The notes beneath the pieces were generated by a model. It made no database searches, was not told the origin of the DNA, and saw only the letters and a program-made list of their open reading frames with translations. A stretch of 64,000 bases of DNA from Rhodococcus jostii RHA1 (GTDB taxonomy: Bacteria > Actinomycetota > Actinomycetes > Mycobacteriales > Mycobacteriaceae), in assembly GCF_000014565.1 (NCBI RefSeq), contig NC_008268.1, positions 4,154,001 to 4,218,000 of the forward strand, given 5' to 3'. Positions 1-8,183 of the stretch are shown here, piece by piece. A program made the translations under genes and the position numbers. The stretch's first letter is position 1. Each line of letters opens with the position of its first letter.

Positions 1-839
1 AGTCGATGTCCCGCGTTCCGATGGGCACGACGACCATCGGTCAGGACGCGTCCGGCCCGGGTATCGCCGCCCGCTACCCCGAGGGACTCGTCAACCAGGG
101 CATCTCCGCCGAACTGATCGCCGCCAAGTGGAAGTTCGACCGCGACACCCTCGACGCATTCTCCGCGCAGTCGCATCAGCGTGCCGCCGACGCCCTGTCG
201 AAGGGCCTGTTCGACAAGGAGATCGTCCCGATCTCGGTGACCGACGCCGCCGGTGAGACGGTGACGCATACCACCGACGAGACCGTGCGCGCCTCCACCA
301 CCGCCGAGGGTCTGTCCGGGCTGAAGTCGTCGTTCTACTCCGAGAAGTACGCGGCCCGATTCCCCGAGGCGCAGTGGCACATCACCCCGGGCAACTCGTC
401 GCCGCTGACCGACGGCGCGTCCGCGGCGCTGATCATGAGCGAAGAGATGGCGTCGAAGCTGGGGCTGACCCCGCGGGCCCGGTTCCACTCGTTCGCCGTT
501 GCCGGTGACGATCCGGTCTTCATGCTCACCGCGCCGATCCCGGCGACCAAGAAGATCCTCGCGAAGTCGGGACTGAGCATCGGCGACATCGACGCCTACG
601 AGGTCAACGAGGCGTTCGCGCCGGTGCCGCTGGCGTGGGCGCACGAGTTCGGGGCCGACCCGGCCAAGCTCAACCCGTGGGGCGGCGCCATCGCGCTCGG
701 ACACGCCCTCGGCTCGTCGGGCACCCGCCTGCTCAGCACCCTCGTCAACAACCTCGAGGCCACCGGCGGACGCTACGGCCTGCAGACCATGTGCGAGGGC
801 GCGGGCATGGCCAACGCCACCATCATCGAACGCATCTGA
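1..839 (+). CDS. Thiolase (acetyl-CoA acetyltransferase family), 3' part
   Basis: C-terminal about 280 residues of a thiolase, cut by the left edge. The visible reading frame already starts inside the conserved ESMSRVPMG block, so the first Met seen is internal and the acylated Cys lies outside the window. Seen: the NEAFA motif, the [14 protein letters not shown] active-site His loop, and the C-terminal CEGAGMANA segment carrying the second catalytic Cys. Thiolases cleave 3-ketoacyl-CoA or condense acetyl-CoA. Followed 40 bp later by an SDR on the same strand and further on by an acyl-CoA dehydrogenase, which suggests a beta-oxidation role. The exact substrate cannot be told. Confidence 0.93.
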   Translation, partial: SMSRVPMGTTTIGQDASGPGIAARYPEGLVNQGISAELIAAKWKFDRDTLDAFSAQSHQRAADALSKGLFDKEIVPISVTDAAGETVTHTTDETVRASTTAEGLSGLKSSFYSEKYAARFPEAQWHITPGNSSPLTDGASAALIMSEEMASKLGLTPRARFHSFAVAGDDPVFMLTAPIPATKKILAKSGLSIGDIDAYEVNEAFAPVPLAWAHEFGADPAKLNPWGGAIALGHALGSSGTRLLSTLVNNLEATGGRYGLQTMCEGAGMANATIIERI

Positions 840-879
840 CCCACCTCCCCGAAAAACCCTGCTTCCGAAAGGTATAGAC

Positions 880-1641
880 ATGATCGTCAACGACAGCGTC
901 GCACTCGTCACCGGCGGTGCCTCGGGCCTCGGCCTGGCCACCACCAAGGCCCTGCTCGCCGACGGCGCCAGCGTCGTCATCATCGACCTGCCCTCGTCCA
1001 ACGGTGAGACCGTCGCCAAGGAACTCGGCGACCGCGTGCGCTTCGCTGCCGGCGACGTCACCAGCGAGGCCGACGTGTCCGCCGCACTCGATGTCGCGGA
1101 ATCGCTCGGACCGCTGCGTGTCGCCGTGAACTGCGCCGGCATCGGCAACGCCATCAAGACCGTGAGCAAGAACGGCGCGTTCCCCCTGGCCGACTTCACC
1201 AAGATCGTCACCGTCAACCTGATCGGCACGTTCAACGTGATCCGCCTTGCCGCCGAGCGCATCTCGAAGAACGAGCCGATCGACGGCGAGCGCGGCGTCA
1301 TCATCAACACCGCCTCCGTCGCCGCATACGAGGGCCAGATCGGTCAGGCCGCGTACTCCGCATCCAAGGGCGGCGTCGTCGGCATGACCCTGCCGATCGC
1401 CCGCGACCTCGCGTCGCTGCTGATCCGCGTCAACACGATCGCGCCCGGCCTGTTCAAGACGCCGCTGCTCGGCTCCCTGCCGGAGGCCGCGCAGCAGTCG
1501 CTCGGCGGTCAGGTTCCGCACCCTTCGCGTCTCGGCGACCCGTCCGAGTACGGCGCGCTCGCCGCGCACATCGTCAGCAACCCGATGCTCAACGGCGAGA
1601 CCATCCGTCTCGACGGCGCCATCCGCATGGCACCGCGCTGA
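880..1641 (+). CDS. SDR, 3-hydroxyacyl-CoA dehydrogenase type (HSD17B10-like)
   Basis: 253-aa classical short-chain dehydrogenase. Seen: TGGASGLG nucleotide loop (residues 11-18), acidic D36 after beta-2 favouring NAD, NCAG at 84-87, and catalytic S146, Y159 and K163 (YSASK). The C-terminus ends [15 protein letters not shown], typical of type-2 3-hydroxyacyl-CoA dehydrogenases. It lies 40 bp after the thiolase behind an AAAGG ribosome site, so the pair can supply the last two beta-oxidation steps. A close paralogue with the same ending lies on the minus strand at 48804-49580. Confidence 0.92.
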   Translation: MIVNDSVALVTGGASGLGLATTKALLADGASVVIIDLPSSNGETVAKELGDRVRFAAGDVTSEADVSAALDVAESLGPLRVAVNCAGIGNAIKTVSKNGAFPLADFTKIVTVNLIGTFNVIRLAAERISKNEPIDGERGVIINTASVAAYEGQIGQAAYSASKGGVVGMTLPIARDLASLLIRVNTIAPGLFKTPLLGSLPEAAQQSLGGQVPHPSRLGDPSEYGALAAHIVSNPMLNGETIRLDGAIRMAPR

Positions 1642-1678
1642 TCGGCGACCTGTGACTCTGCGCGAGGACGGGCCGACC

Positions 1679-2293
1679 ATGACGGAGCCGCTGTACGCCG
1701 ACTGGCGGACGTTCGAGGCCCTGCCGCTGACGCCCATCCTCGAGCAGGCATTGGATCTGTTCAACGAGAACGGTTACCACGGCACGACGGTGCGGCAGAT
1801 CGCCCGTCGTGTCGGGGTGACCGTCCCCGCCCTCTACTACCACCACGAGAGCAAGGAAGCCGTTCTCGTGGCCCTGTTCGAACTGCAGATGCGCGAACTG
1901 AACGACCGCGCCGAGGCAGCCGCCCGCGAGGCCGGTGACGACGTGGTGGCGCAATTCTCCAACGTCGTCGAGGCGATCGTCCTGTACATGACGTACCGGG
2001 TGCGGCACGTCTCCCTCGACACCGAGTTGCGGCACGTCTCGGCCGACAGCCGCAGCCGCTACGCCGCGTCCCGCAAGCGGCTCGAACTGATGTTGGTCGA
2101 CCTCGTCGCCGACGGCGTCGCCCGCGGCGTGTTCCACAGCGGGGACGTCCCCGAGACCGTGCGCGCCCTCCTCGGGATGTGCCAGTCCATTCCGCGCTGG
2201 TACCAGCCGGGCGGGGCACTGACCCCCGAGCAGGTCGCAGACCGCTACGTGAACATCGCCCTACACACCGTCGGGTATCTACCCGCCCACTGA
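1679..2293 (+). CDS. TetR-family transcriptional regulator
   Basis: 204 aa from the chosen ATG, which has GAGG 12 bases upstream; a GTG at 1652 would add nine residues without a good ribosome site. The N-terminal HTH is clear (NENGYHGTTVRQIARRVGV then ALYYHHESKEAV). The C-terminal ligand domain ends QSIPRWYQPGGALTPEQV, a pattern also present in the TetR at 5934-6539, so the two belong to one subfamily. It sits between the SDR and acyl-CoA dehydrogenase on the same strand and probably responds to an acyl-CoA intermediate of this block (inference). Confidence 0.9.
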   Translation: MTEPLYADWRTFEALPLTPILEQALDLFNENGYHGTTVRQIARRVGVTVPALYYHHESKEAVLVALFELQMRELNDRAEAAAREAGDDVVAQFSNVVEAIVLYMTYRVRHVSLDTELRHVSADSRSRYAASRKRLELMLVDLVADGVARGVFHSGDVPETVRALLGMCQSIPRWYQPGGALTPEQVADRYVNIALHTVGYLPAH

Positions 2294-2344
2294 CATCGCG
2301 CCGGGTCCACCGAGCCGAACTCGTCCCGGCGACAAGGAGAGACC

Positions 2345-3496
2345 ATGCAGCGCACCCTTTTCGACAAGGATCACGAAGCGTACCGGGAGACCGTGCGCGA
2401 ATTCCTCGCCCGCGAGATCGAGCCGAACTACGAACGGTGGGAATCCGAGCGGCTCATCGACCGCTCGGCGTGGCTGGCGGCAGGCAAGTCCGGGATCGTC
2501 GGACTCGGGGTGCCCGAGGAGTTCGGTGGCTCGGGCGTCACCGATTACCGGTTCCGATACGTCGTCGCCGAGGAGATCGCCCGCACCGCGACGACGTCGT
2601 TCGGTTCGGGACTGTCCCTCCAGGACGACATCGCCATCCCGTACATCGTGAATCTCGGCACTGAGGAGCAGAAGCAGCGGTGGCTGCCCGGCATGGCCGC
2701 GGGCGAGCTGATCGGCGCCATCGCGATGACCGAGCCCGGTGCGGGCAGCGACCTGCAGGGCGTGAAGACCACCGCGGTGCGGGACGGCGTCGAGTGGGTG
2801 ATCAACGGTCAGAAGACGTTCATCACCAACGGCATTCACTCCGACCTCGTCATCGTCGTCGCGCGCACCGACCCGAGCGCCGGTTCCAAGGGCTTCTCCC
2901 TGCTCGTCGTGGAGCGGGGCATGCCCGGTTTCAGCCGTGGCCGCAAGCTGCACAAGGTCGGACTGGCCGGTCAGGACACGGCCGAGCTCGTGTTCGAGGA
3001 CGTGCGGGTGCCCGCGAGCAATCTGCTCGGCACCGAGGGTCGCGGCTTCGTCCACCTCATGGAAAACCTTCCACTCGAACGTATTTCGATCGCGGTCAAC
3101 GCGATCGCCGCCGCGAAGGCCGCCTACCAGTGGACGAGGGACTACGTGTTCGAGCGCAAGGCGTTCGGCAAGCCGATCGGCGATCTGCAGAACACCCGGT
3201 TCGCGCTGGCGGAGATGCTCACCGAGATCGAGGTGACCGAATCGCACATCGACCGGTGCGTACTCGCCTTGAACGCAGACGAACTCACCGCCGTCGACGC
3301 GTCGAAGGGCAAGTGGTGGGCCAGTGAACTGCAGAAGCGTGTCGTCGACCGCTGCGTCCAGTTGCACGGCGGCTACGGCTACATGATGGAGTACCCCATC
3401 GGCCGCGCGTACGTCGACAGCCGGATCCAGACGATCTACGGCGGCACCACCGAGATCATGAAGGAAATCATCGGCCGCGATATCGCGGCACGGTAG
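2345..3496 (+). CDS. Acyl-CoA dehydrogenase
   Basis: 383 aa, full length for the family, with AGGAG just upstream of the ATG. Seen: the FAD/substrate motif AMTEPGAGSDLQGVKTTA, the YVFERKAFGKPIGDLQ helix, the QLHGGYGYM motif and the C-terminal YGGTTEIMKEIIGRDI segment. It introduces the alpha,beta double bond into an acyl-CoA and passes electrons to ETF. It is the last plus-strand gene of the block and converges on the nitronate monooxygenase operon; a 46-bp palindrome lies between them. Confidence 0.93.
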   Translation: MQRTLFDKDHEAYRETVREFLAREIEPNYERWESERLIDRSAWLAAGKSGIVGLGVPEEFGGSGVTDYRFRYVVAEEIARTATTSFGSGLSLQDDIAIPYIVNLGTEEQKQRWLPGMAAGELIGAIAMTEPGAGSDLQGVKTTAVRDGVEWVINGQKTFITNGIHSDLVIVVARTDPSAGSKGFSLLVVERGMPGFSRGRKLHKVGLAGQDTAELVFEDVRVPASNLLGTEGRGFVHLMENLPLERISIAVNAIAAAKAAYQWTRDYVFERKAFGKPIGDLQNTRFALAEMLTEIEVTESHIDRCVLALNADELTAVDASKGKWWASELQKRVVDRCVQLHGGYGYMMEYPIGRAYVDSRIQTIYGGTTEIMKEIIGRDIAAR

Positions 3497-3564
3497 GCGG
3501 CTCCGCCGCCCGTGCGTGGTTGACGAGTCCCTGGACTCCTTAACCGCGCACGGGCGCGAAGCGC
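3497..3564. repeat. Palindromic intergenic element, family R1, copy 1
   Basis: 46-bp imperfect palindrome at 3509-3554 between two convergent genes. Outer arms CCCGTGCGTGGTT and AACCGCGCACGGG enclose an inner hairpin GAGTCC-CT-GGACTC. GC-rich flanks (GGCGGCTCCGCC and GGCGCGAAGCGCC orientations) also form small hairpins. Copies 2 and 3 are at 48055-48100 and 48746-48791. The position suggests a bidirectional terminator, although no U-tract follows. Confidence 0.85.
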
Positions 3565-4542
3565 CTAGAGCAGGCGGGCTTTCGCGTCCGCGTACTCGCG
3601 GGTGAGGCGTTCGACGATCTCCGCTGCCGGGACGACGGCGTCGACGGCGCCGATGCCCTGTCCGGCGCCCCAGATGTCGCGCCAGGGCTTGGCTTCCGAC
3701 TTCGCGGCGGTGTCCGCCTCCTCGCCGACACCGAAGTCCATGGCGGACGGGTCCGACACGGCGAGGTTGTTCGGGTCGAGTCCGGCGGCCTCGATGCTGC
3801 CGCGCAGGTAGTTGCCGTGCACCCCGGTGAACAGGTTGGAGTAGACGATGTCGGACGCGGTGGAGTCGACGATCATCTGCTTGTAGCCCTGGTCCGCGTT
3901 CGCCTCCTCGGTCGCGATGAACGCGGAGCCGACGTAGGCGAGGTCGGCGCCTGCGGCCTGCGCGGCGAGGACCGAGCGGCCGTGGGCGATGGAGCCCGAC
4001 AGCAGGAGCGGCCCGTCGAACCATTCGCGGATCTCCTGGATCAACGCGAACGGCGACAGGGTGCCCGCGTGTCCGCCCGCGCCGGCCGCGACGGCGATGA
4101 GGCCGTCGGCGCCCTTCTCCACGGCCTTCTTCGCAAACTTGTTGTTGATGACGTCGTGGAGGACGATACCGCCGTAGCTGTGGATGGCCTCGTTGACGTC
4201 GGCGCGGGCGCCGAGGGACGTGATGACGATCGGGACCTCGAACTCGACGATGGTCGCGAGGTCCTCGTCGAGGCGGTCGTTGCTCTTGTGGACGATCAGG
4301 TTGACCGCGTACGGCGCGGACGGTGTCTCCGGGTTGTTGGCGTCGTGCTTGGCGAGCTCTTCGGTGATGCGGGTGAGCCATTCACGCAACACCGGCTGCG
4401 GGCGGGCGTTGAGCGACGGGAACGATCCGACGATGCCCGAAATCGACTGGGCGATCACCAGGTCGGGACCCGAGACGATGAACATCGGCGACGCGACCAC
4501 GGGCAGGCGAAGCCGGTCTTGCAGGATGGGGGGCAGGCTCAT
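3565..4542 (-). CDS. Nitronate monooxygenase (2-nitropropane dioxygenase) family flavoprotein
   Basis: 325 aa; the start at 4542 is set by AAGGAGAAAT seven bases upstream, although the frame stays open further. TIM-barrel FMN protein. Seen: N-terminal LPVVASPMFIVSGPDLVIA, the GAGGHAG loop near the middle (putative catalytic His), and the GPLLLSGSIAHGRSVLAAQAAGA phosphate-binding segment. The family oxidises nitronates or acts as an NADH:quinone reductase. It is the last gene of a three-gene minus-strand operon (crotonase, SnoaL-like, this gene), 23 bp after its neighbour. Its role in acyl catabolism is not clear. Confidence 0.9.
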   Translation of the reverse strand: MSLPPILQDRLRLPVVASPMFIVSGPDLVIAQSISGIVGSFPSLNARPQPVLREWLTRITEELAKHDANNPETPSAPYAVNLIVHKSNDRLDEDLATIVEFEVPIVITSLGARADVNEAIHSYGGIVLHDVINNKFAKKAVEKGADGLIAVAAGAGGHAGTLSPFALIQEIREWFDGPLLLSGSIAHGRSVLAAQAAGADLAYVGSAFIATEEANADQGYKQMIVDSTASDIVYSNLFTGVHGNYLRGSIEAAGLDPNNLAVSDPSAMDFGVGEEADTAAKSEAKPWRDIWGAGQGIGAVDAVVPAAEIVERLTREYADAKARLL

Positions 4543-4565
4543 GAATTTCTCCTTGATGCAGTGGT

Positions 4566-4970
4566 TTACGACTGGGAGAGCTGGGCGGCCATCAGCGGGA
4601 TGAGCGCTTGCAGGCCTTTCACGGGGCGGACCATCACCTTGAACGACGTGATCTGGTCGCGGTCGTTCCAGTGGACGAGGTCGATGCCGTTGACGTGGAT
4701 GCCGTCGAGTTCGGTGGCGAATTCCAGGACCGCCGAACGGTCGCCGTACCACTCCTCGACGTAGTGGAAACCGGTGCCGTCGAAGACGGTCAGGGCGGCG
4801 CGGAGGTACGCGAGGACCTTCGCCTTCCCTTCCTGCGGAGTGAACACGGCGGGGGAGGAGAACACGGCGTCGTCCGCGATCAGGGCGTCGAGGGCGGTGA
4901 GGTCGCGATGGTCGACGACGTGGTGCCAGCGGTCGACGACGCGGGGGCGGGCCGGTAGTTCGGCGGTCAT
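4566..4970 (-). CDS. SnoaL/NTF2-like small protein
   Basis: 134 aa. Cone-shaped NTF2-like fold suggested by the opening VVDRWHHVVDHRDLTALDALIADDAVFSSP pattern (split here for description) and the later HVNGIDLVHWNDRDQI strand. Its ATG overlaps the stop of the upstream crotonase by 4 bp (4967-4970), so translation is probably coupled. Family members include isomerases, dehydratases and ligand-binding proteins, and no specific activity can be assigned. Confidence 0.85.
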   Translation of the reverse strand: MTAELPARPRVVDRWHHVVDHRDLTALDALIADDAVFSSPAVFTPQEGKAKVLAYLRAALTVFDGTGFHYVEEWYGDRSAVLEFATELDGIHVNGIDLVHWNDRDQITSFKVMVRPVKGLQALIPLMAAQLSQS

Positions 4971-5824
4971 CCGCGGAACGCCGGGGTCGGGAGGTCGTCG
5001 CCGAACACGTCCGGCAGGTCGTCGCGCACGCTGTCGGGGAACACGGCCGGTCGTTTCTCGAGGAACGCGGAGATGCCTTCGCGCGCGTCCGGTCCGATGC
5101 CGCGGATGTTGATCCCGCGTGTCTCGACGCGGTGCGCGATCATCGGGTGCTCGGCGCCGAGCGCCCGCCACATCATCTGGCGCGACAGCGCCACCGACAC
5201 CGGGGCGGAGTGCTCGGTCAGGCTCCGGGCCAGCGCGTACGCCTCGTCGAGCAGGGACTCGCGGGGAAAGAGCTTGTACACGAGGCCGGCGTCGAACGCT
5301 TCCGTGGCGGGGAACACCCGGCCGGAGTACACCCAGTCGAGCGCCGTCTGCAGGGGGACGAGGCGGGGCAGGAACCAGGTCGAGCAGGATTCGGGGACGA
5401 TGCCGCGCCGGTTGAAGACGAATCCGATGCGGGCGTCGTCGGCGGCGAGGCGGAAGTCGGCGGCGAGGGTCATCGTGATGCCCACTCCCACTGCCGGTCC
5501 GTTGATCGCGGCGATGATCGGCTTGCGGGATTCGAACATCCGGAGCACCACGCGACCGCCACCGTCGCGGCGGGAGTCGGCTCCCTCGTCCTCGTCCTGC
5601 CAATGATCGAACGTGGCGGACCCGGCGGACAGGTCTGCGCCCGCACAGAACGCTCGTCCGGCTCCGGTGAGCACGATCGCCCGGACGGAATCGTCCGCGT
5701 CGAGTTGGTCGTAGGCGGCAATCAGCTCGTTCTCCATGGTGGTGGTGAACGCGTTGAGCTGGTCGGGCCGGTTCAGGGTGATCGTCGCGATGCCGTCCGC
5801 GACGGCGAGTCCGATGTGATCCAC
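4967..5824 (-). CDS. Enoyl-CoA hydratase/isomerase (crotonase) family
   Basis: 285 aa with a GTG start. Crotonase fold: opening TITLNRPDQLNAF, oxyanion-hole motif GAGRAFCAGADL, and second oxyanion segment INGPAVGVGITMTLAADFR. The later RRGIVPESCSTWFLPRL keeps an acidic residue at the place of a catalytic Glu. First gene of the operon crotonase, SnoaL-like, nitronate monooxygenase, and divergent from a TetR gene 109 bp away. Likely hydrates or isomerises an enoyl-CoA made by the nearby dehydrogenase. Confidence 0.92.
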   Translation of the reverse strand: MDHIGLAVADGIATITLNRPDQLNAFTTTMENELIAAYDQLDADDSVRAIVLTGAGRAFCAGADLSAGSATFDHWQDEDEGADSRRDGGGRVVLRMFESRKPIIAAINGPAVGVGITMTLAADFRLAADDARIGFVFNRRGIVPESCSTWFLPRLVPLQTALDWVYSGRVFPATEAFDAGLVYKLFPRESLLDEAYALARSLTEHSAPVSVALSRQMMWRALGAEHPMIAHRVETRGINIRGIGPDAREGISAFLEKRPAVFPDSVRDDLPDVFGDDLPTPAFRG

Positions 5825-5843
5825 CGCCCCAGCATGACATTGT

Positions 5844-5860
5844 TACCGAACGATCGCTAG
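5844..5860. promoter_or_regulatory. Candidate TetR operator in the crotonase/TetR divergent promoter
   Basis: Semi-palindrome TACCGA-ACGA-TCGCTA between the divergent crotonase and TetR genes. Its core CGAACGATCG is identical to the core of the longer palindrome at 12401-12424. Such cores are common in acyl-CoA responsive TetR operators; binding by the adjacent TetR is inferred. Confidence 0.4.
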
Positions 5861-5933
5861 AGCGGGTTCTGTGACGGGACCCACTACCCTGGAGTGGTCG
5901 TGTGACGATCGGATCGGGGACGGAGACCGAGGG

Positions 5934-6539
5934 ATGTGCGCTGCAAAGGTGGCCGCCGTGGCAACGGGTACCGGGCGGCAGGTGATCCTCGACTCCGCGG
6001 TGGCCAACATGAACGAACGCGGCTATCATGGCACGTCCATGCGCGACATCGCCCGCGGCGCCGACATCACCGTCGCCTCGATCTACCACCACTTCGCGTC
6101 GAAGCAGGAGATCCTGCAGGACATCATGGTGCGCGCACTCCACGACGCCATCGCGATGACCCGCGGTGCCCTGCTGCGCTCGGGTGGCGCCCCCGCCGAC
6201 CAGTTGCAGGCGCTGATGCGGGCGTGGGTCATGTTCCACACCACCCGGCAACTGGACGCAATGGTCGGCGCCACCGAGATACGCAGCCTCGACGACGCCG
6301 GCCGCCGGCTCGTCGTCGCCCTCCGCGACGAACAGGAGCACCTCTTCCGCGACGTCGTCGAGCGTGGTGTCGAGGAGGGCGACTTCGCGACCGAATTCCC
6401 GCGGGACGCCGTCCGCGGCATCATCAACATGGGTCAATCGGTGTGCACGTGGTGGCACGCCGACGGTCCGCTGAAGCCCGAGGAACTCGCCGAGCGCTAC
6501 GCCGACCTCGCCCTGGCGATGGTGAAACCGACCGTCTGA
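5934..6539 (+). CDS. TetR-family transcriptional regulator
   Basis: 201 aa from the ATG at 5934, chosen because GGAG precedes it by about 10 bases; a GTG at 5871 would add 21 poorly conserved residues. HTH: MNERGYHGTSMRDIARGADI then SIYHHFASKQEIL. The C-terminal domain ends QSVCTWWHADGPLKPEELAERY, matching the pattern of the regulator at 1679-2293. Divergent from the crotonase operon, so it probably represses that operon and itself, perhaps through the site at 5844-5860. Confidence 0.9.
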   Translation: MCAAKVAAVATGTGRQVILDSAVANMNERGYHGTSMRDIARGADITVASIYHHFASKQEILQDIMVRALHDAIAMTRGALLRSGGAPADQLQALMRAWVMFHTTRQLDAMVGATEIRSLDDAGRRLVVALRDEQEHLFRDVVERGVEEGDFATEFPRDAVRGIINMGQSVCTWWHADGPLKPEELAERYADLALAMVKPTV

Positions 6540-6600
6540 TCGCCGTGGCCGCAGCCCGGGCAGAATCGGGGTAGCGGGTGTCGCGGAAACGGAGCGTGAG

Positions 6601-7602
6601 ATGAAGTTCGCCAGACGGCTCGACGCTCTCCAGCAGAAGTACCCGGCGATGGGCTTCCCGATCGCCGTCACGTACAAATTCCTCGACGACCAGGGTGTGT
6701 ACCTCGCGGCGTTGATCGCCTACTACGGGTTCATCTCACTGTTTCCCCTCCTGCTTCTGCTCTCGACGGTGCTCGGGTTCGTGCTGTCGGGGCATCCGGA
6801 ATTGCAGCAGGACATCATCGACTCGGCGCTGAGCCAGTTCCCGGTCATCGGCGCCGACCTGGCGGACCCGCACCGGATCGGCGGCGGGGTGACCGGCCTG
6901 GTGATCGGACTCGTCGGCGCCCTCTACGGTGGCCTCGGGGTGGCACTGGCCAGCCAGAACGCGATGAACACGGCGTGGTCGGTACCCCGCAACATGCGGC
7001 CCGATCCCATTCGCGGCCGGCTGCGGGGTCTGCTGCTACTCGGCACGATCGGTCTCGCCGTCCTCGGCACGGCCGCGGTGGCAGCGGTCGGCGCCGCGAC
7101 GCACCTGTCCGGATCGTTCACCGTGCTTCTCATGCTCGCCGCGATCACGATCAACTCGGCGATCTTCATCCTTGCCTTTCGGCTCGCCACTGCCCGGCCG
7201 CTGTCCGTCGCCGACGTCGCGCCCGGCGCCGTCGCAGCAGCCGTGGTGTGGCAGGTGCTCCAATCGTTCGGGGCGTACTACGTGAGCAAGGTGGTGAGCA
7301 CGGCGTCCGTGACGAACGGGGTGTTCGCCGTCGTGCTGGGGTTGCTGGCGTTCCTCTTCCTCGCCGCCGCGGCGATCGTGGTGTGTGTGGAGATCAACGT
7401 CGTCCGCGTCGACCGGCTGCACCCCCGGGCGCTGCTCGGGCCCTTCACGGACAAGGCCGACCTCGTGGAGGGCGACAAACGGACGTTCACCGACCAGGCG
7501 AAGGCGCAACGCGCGGTACCGCACGAGGGCATCCACGTCACGTTCGACGAAGTTTCTGCGAAGATGGACAGGCCCAGGCCGCCGTCGAAGGAGGAACGAT
7601 GA
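6601..7602 (+). CDS. YihY/BrkB-family inner-membrane protein
   Basis: 333 aa with about six hydrophobic spans between residues 30 and 265 (for example YLAALIAYYGFISLFPLLLL and the VFAVVLGLLAFLFLAAAAIVV segment near the end). The YYGFISLFPLLL signature is characteristic of the YihY/UPF0761 (formerly RNase BN) family. The C-terminal tail of about 60 residues is cytoplasmic, charged and proline-rich. The stop overlaps the next ATG by 4 bp, so it is co-translated with the PH-domain protein. Molecular function of the family is unknown. Confidence 0.88.
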   Translation: MKFARRLDALQQKYPAMGFPIAVTYKFLDDQGVYLAALIAYYGFISLFPLLLLLSTVLGFVLSGHPELQQDIIDSALSQFPVIGADLADPHRIGGGVTGLVIGLVGALYGGLGVALASQNAMNTAWSVPRNMRPDPIRGRLRGLLLLGTIGLAVLGTAAVAAVGAATHLSGSFTVLLMLAAITINSAIFILAFRLATARPLSVADVAPGAVAAAVVWQVLQSFGAYYVSKVVSTASVTNGVFAVVLGLLAFLFLAAAAIVVCVEINVVRVDRLHPRALLGPFTDKADLVEGDKRTFTDQAKAQRAVPHEGIHVTFDEVSAKMDRPRPPSKEER

Positions 7603-7961
7603 CCGATCCGATCTTCGATAAGTCGGAGCAACTGAAACAGGTCCAGCAGGGCATCCTTCCCGGCGAGACGATCATCGCCGTGTACGACTGCATCGGCGCG
7701 GGTACCGGCTTCCTCGGGATCACGAACCTCCGCGTCGTCATCCAGGACAAGAGCTTCGTCGGCAAGCGCACCGCGATCACGTCCATCCCGTACAAGAACA
7801 TCCGCTCGGTCTCGTTCCTCAGCAACAAGTCGTGGGCCGGCCAGTTCTTCTCCTCCAGCAGCATCGCCGTCAACGTCGCCGACACCACGTACGAGGCCGA
7901 CTTCCGTGGAATGGACAAGGCCCACCACGTGCACACGGTCATCCTCGAACACATCACGTGA
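7599..7961 (+). CDS. Bacterial PH-domain (YvbH/bPH-like) protein
   Basis: 120 aa, translationally coupled to the YihY gene (ATGA overlap at 7599-7602). A single beta-rich domain with the pattern GETIIAVYDCIG, GFLGITNLRVVIQDK, TSIPYKNIRSVSF and a C-terminal helix, as in bacterial pleckstrin-homology domains. No signal peptide or membrane span. A 31-bp perfect-arm hairpin follows at 7980-8010. The family's partners are mostly unknown; the pairing with YihY suggests a membrane-associated role. Confidence 0.8.
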   Translation: MTDPIFDKSEQLKQVQQGILPGETIIAVYDCIGAGTGFLGITNLRVVIQDKSFVGKRTAITSIPYKNIRSVSFLSNKSWAGQFFSSSSIAVNVADTTYEADFRGMDKAHHVHTVILEHIT

Positions 7962-7979
7962 CGTAGGTCGCTCTGCTCC

Positions 7980-8010
7980 GGTGCGTCGCCCCAGGTCACG
8001 GCGACGCACC
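7980..8010 (+). terminator. Hairpin downstream of the PH-domain gene
   Basis: Perfect 11-bp arms GGTGCGTCGCC and GGCGACGCACC with a 9-base loop, 18 bp after the stop codon. No U-tract, as is usual for actinobacterial terminators. Confidence 0.65.
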
Positions 8011-8183
8011 CACACACCGCGCCGGTGAGTGGAATCACCCCCGCGTGAATTGTCAATTCGGTTGCAGCCTCGCCCATACTGGTACGAGCCGGTGTGCCAC
8101 TATCTCGGCCCGGTTCATCCTCAGGCGAGTCCATTGGACGTGCTCGCCGATCCTACGATCAGCCCGACGGGAGTCTTGCTGCC

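Noticed and set aside
2279..4381. 700-aa open frame on the minus strand across the acyl-CoA dehydrogenase and nitronate monooxygenase genes
   Set aside because: Its product is low-complexity Arg/Asp/Gly-rich sequence without any motif; it is antisense to a clear dehydrogenase and out of frame with the monooxygenase, as expected in high-GC DNA.
4971..6677. Upstream open frame continuous with the SnoaL-like gene
   Set aside because: It is a shadow of the crotonase and TetR genes; the real start overlaps the crotonase stop as ATGA.
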